Assembly (NCBI GenBank): GCA_029261615.1
Contig: JAJDAX010000123.1
Coordinates: 1-6,671 of the forward strand
DNA: 6,671 nucleotides
Source: Nitrospinaceae bacterium
Lineage (GTDB): Bacteria > Nitrospinota > Nitrospinia > Nitrospinales > Nitrospinaceae
Direction of reading: 5' to 3'
Shown here: positions 6,290-6,671 of the stretch, piece by piece
How the letters are laid out: each line of letters opens with the position of its first letter
How positions within the stretch are numbered: the stretch's first letter is position 1
Made by a program: the position numbers and the translations under genes
Notes under the pieces: generated by a model
Told to the model about the DNA's origin: nothing
The model's input: only the letters and a program-made list of their open reading frames with translations
Databases searched by the model: none

Positions 6290-6671
6290 CAGATCATTCC
6301 TTTATCGTTGCGACAAGCCGCTACAAGCTGGCCCAGAGCCAGTCCGCCGTCGTTAGGAGGGACTTGCCGATGCCAGTAAGGATCAAAAAATTGCCCCTGT
6401 AACTTATGAGTGACAGTCTCAGTTAATATTTTATTTTGGAAACAACCCCCCGATAGCAAGATCCGTTGTTCCCCCAGTTTTTTGGCAACAAGCACCACTA
6501 CTTCAGCTAATGTGTTATGAATTTTCCGAGCTATCGCAGAATGACAAGTATTTTGGGTGCAGTCGTTGAGTAAAGCGTAAACCATAGGCCCCCAATCAAT
6601 TAAAAATTCGGGAGCATACTTTTCGAAATGAGCGTTTTCAGAAGGGCGCACTTCAACCGGGTACGTTTCCC
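6289..6671 (-). CDS. hypF: HypF, carbamoyltransferase, C-terminal part only
   Basis: HypF uses carbamoyl phosphate and ATP to place a carbamoyl group on the HypE C-terminal cysteine. Only the last 126 residues or so are in the window; the frame stays open to the right edge, so the GTG at 6651 is an internal valine and not a start. The visible part is the end of the Kae1-like domain: IHNTLAEVVV, the conserved LLSGGCFQNKIL and VPPNDGGLALGQL. The N-terminal acylphosphatase, zinc-finger and YrdC-like domains, expected in a protein of about 750 aa, lie beyond the edge. The stop overlaps the hypC start by one base, marking a single operon. Confidence 0.95.
   Translation of the reverse strand, partial: ETYPVEVRPSENAHFEKYAPEFLIDWGPMVYALLNDCTQNTCHSAIARKIHNTLAEVVVLVAKKLGEQRILLSGGCFQNKILTETVTHKLQGQFFDPYWHRQVPPNDGGLALGQLVAACRNDKGMI
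6298..6303 (-). promoter_or_regulatory. ribosome binding site for hypC
   Basis: AAAGGA on the minus strand lies inside the last codons of hypF, 8 nt before the hypC ATG. It is the clearest Shine-Dalgarno in the hyp cluster and may allow more HypC than HypD or HypE to be made. Confidence 0.55.

Overview
The window is a bacterial chromosomal segment of moderate to low GC, visibly AT-richer in its first ~540 bases. It has two oppositely transcribed blocks. The right-hand ~5.5 kb is on the minus strand and carries two recognisable functional units. The left ~1.1 kb is on the plus strand and carries poorly characterised small genes. The exported DUF1566 protein and the gene set suggest a Gram-negative bacterium outside the enterics. 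I cannot name a phylum from sequence alone.

Right block, read right to left: the 3' end of hypF (cut by the window edge), hypC, hypD and hypE. They are packed with a TGATG stop/start overlap (hypF-hypC), a 15-nt gap (hypC-hypD) and a 5-nt gap (hypD-hypE). HypF and HypE make the cyanide ligands, and HypC and HypD carry and assemble the Fe(CN)2CO group of [NiFe]-hydrogenases. All key motifs visible here are intact: HypE C-terminal PRIC, the HypD cysteines, and the HypC N-terminal Met-Cys. The organism is therefore expected to make a [NiFe]-hydrogenase whose structural genes lie outside the window.

Middle block, same strand, after a 205-nt spacer: a zinc-dependent threonine-dehydrogenase-like MDR enzyme (tdh), then a 152-nt spacer, then kbl (2-amino-3-ketobutyrate CoA ligase). 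Together they form the standard pathway converting L-threonine + NAD+ + CoA to glycine + acetyl-CoA. The spacer before kbl holds a possible promoter and a 12-codon ORF with its own good Shine-Dalgarno sequence. These two candidates overlap, so at most one is likely to act as proposed.

Left block, plus strand: the possible 3' end of a gene entering from the left, a 40-codon ORF with a very good ribosome binding site (131-253), an overlapping 108-codon unknown ORF (213-539), and an exported DUF1566/Lcl-type protein (524-1129) that overlaps the previous ORF by 16 nt. The 40-codon and 108-codon ORFs may be one gene split by a frameshift. The DUF1566 gene and kbl converge with 58 nt between their stops, and I see no convincing GC-rich terminator hairpin there.

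I found no RNA gene, CRISPR array, insertion sequence or phage signature. No gene-free stretch exceeds 300 bases. Most of the window is ordinary metabolism. The points most worth a second look are the small-ORF cluster at the left, the leader ORF before kbl and the divergent Tdh.
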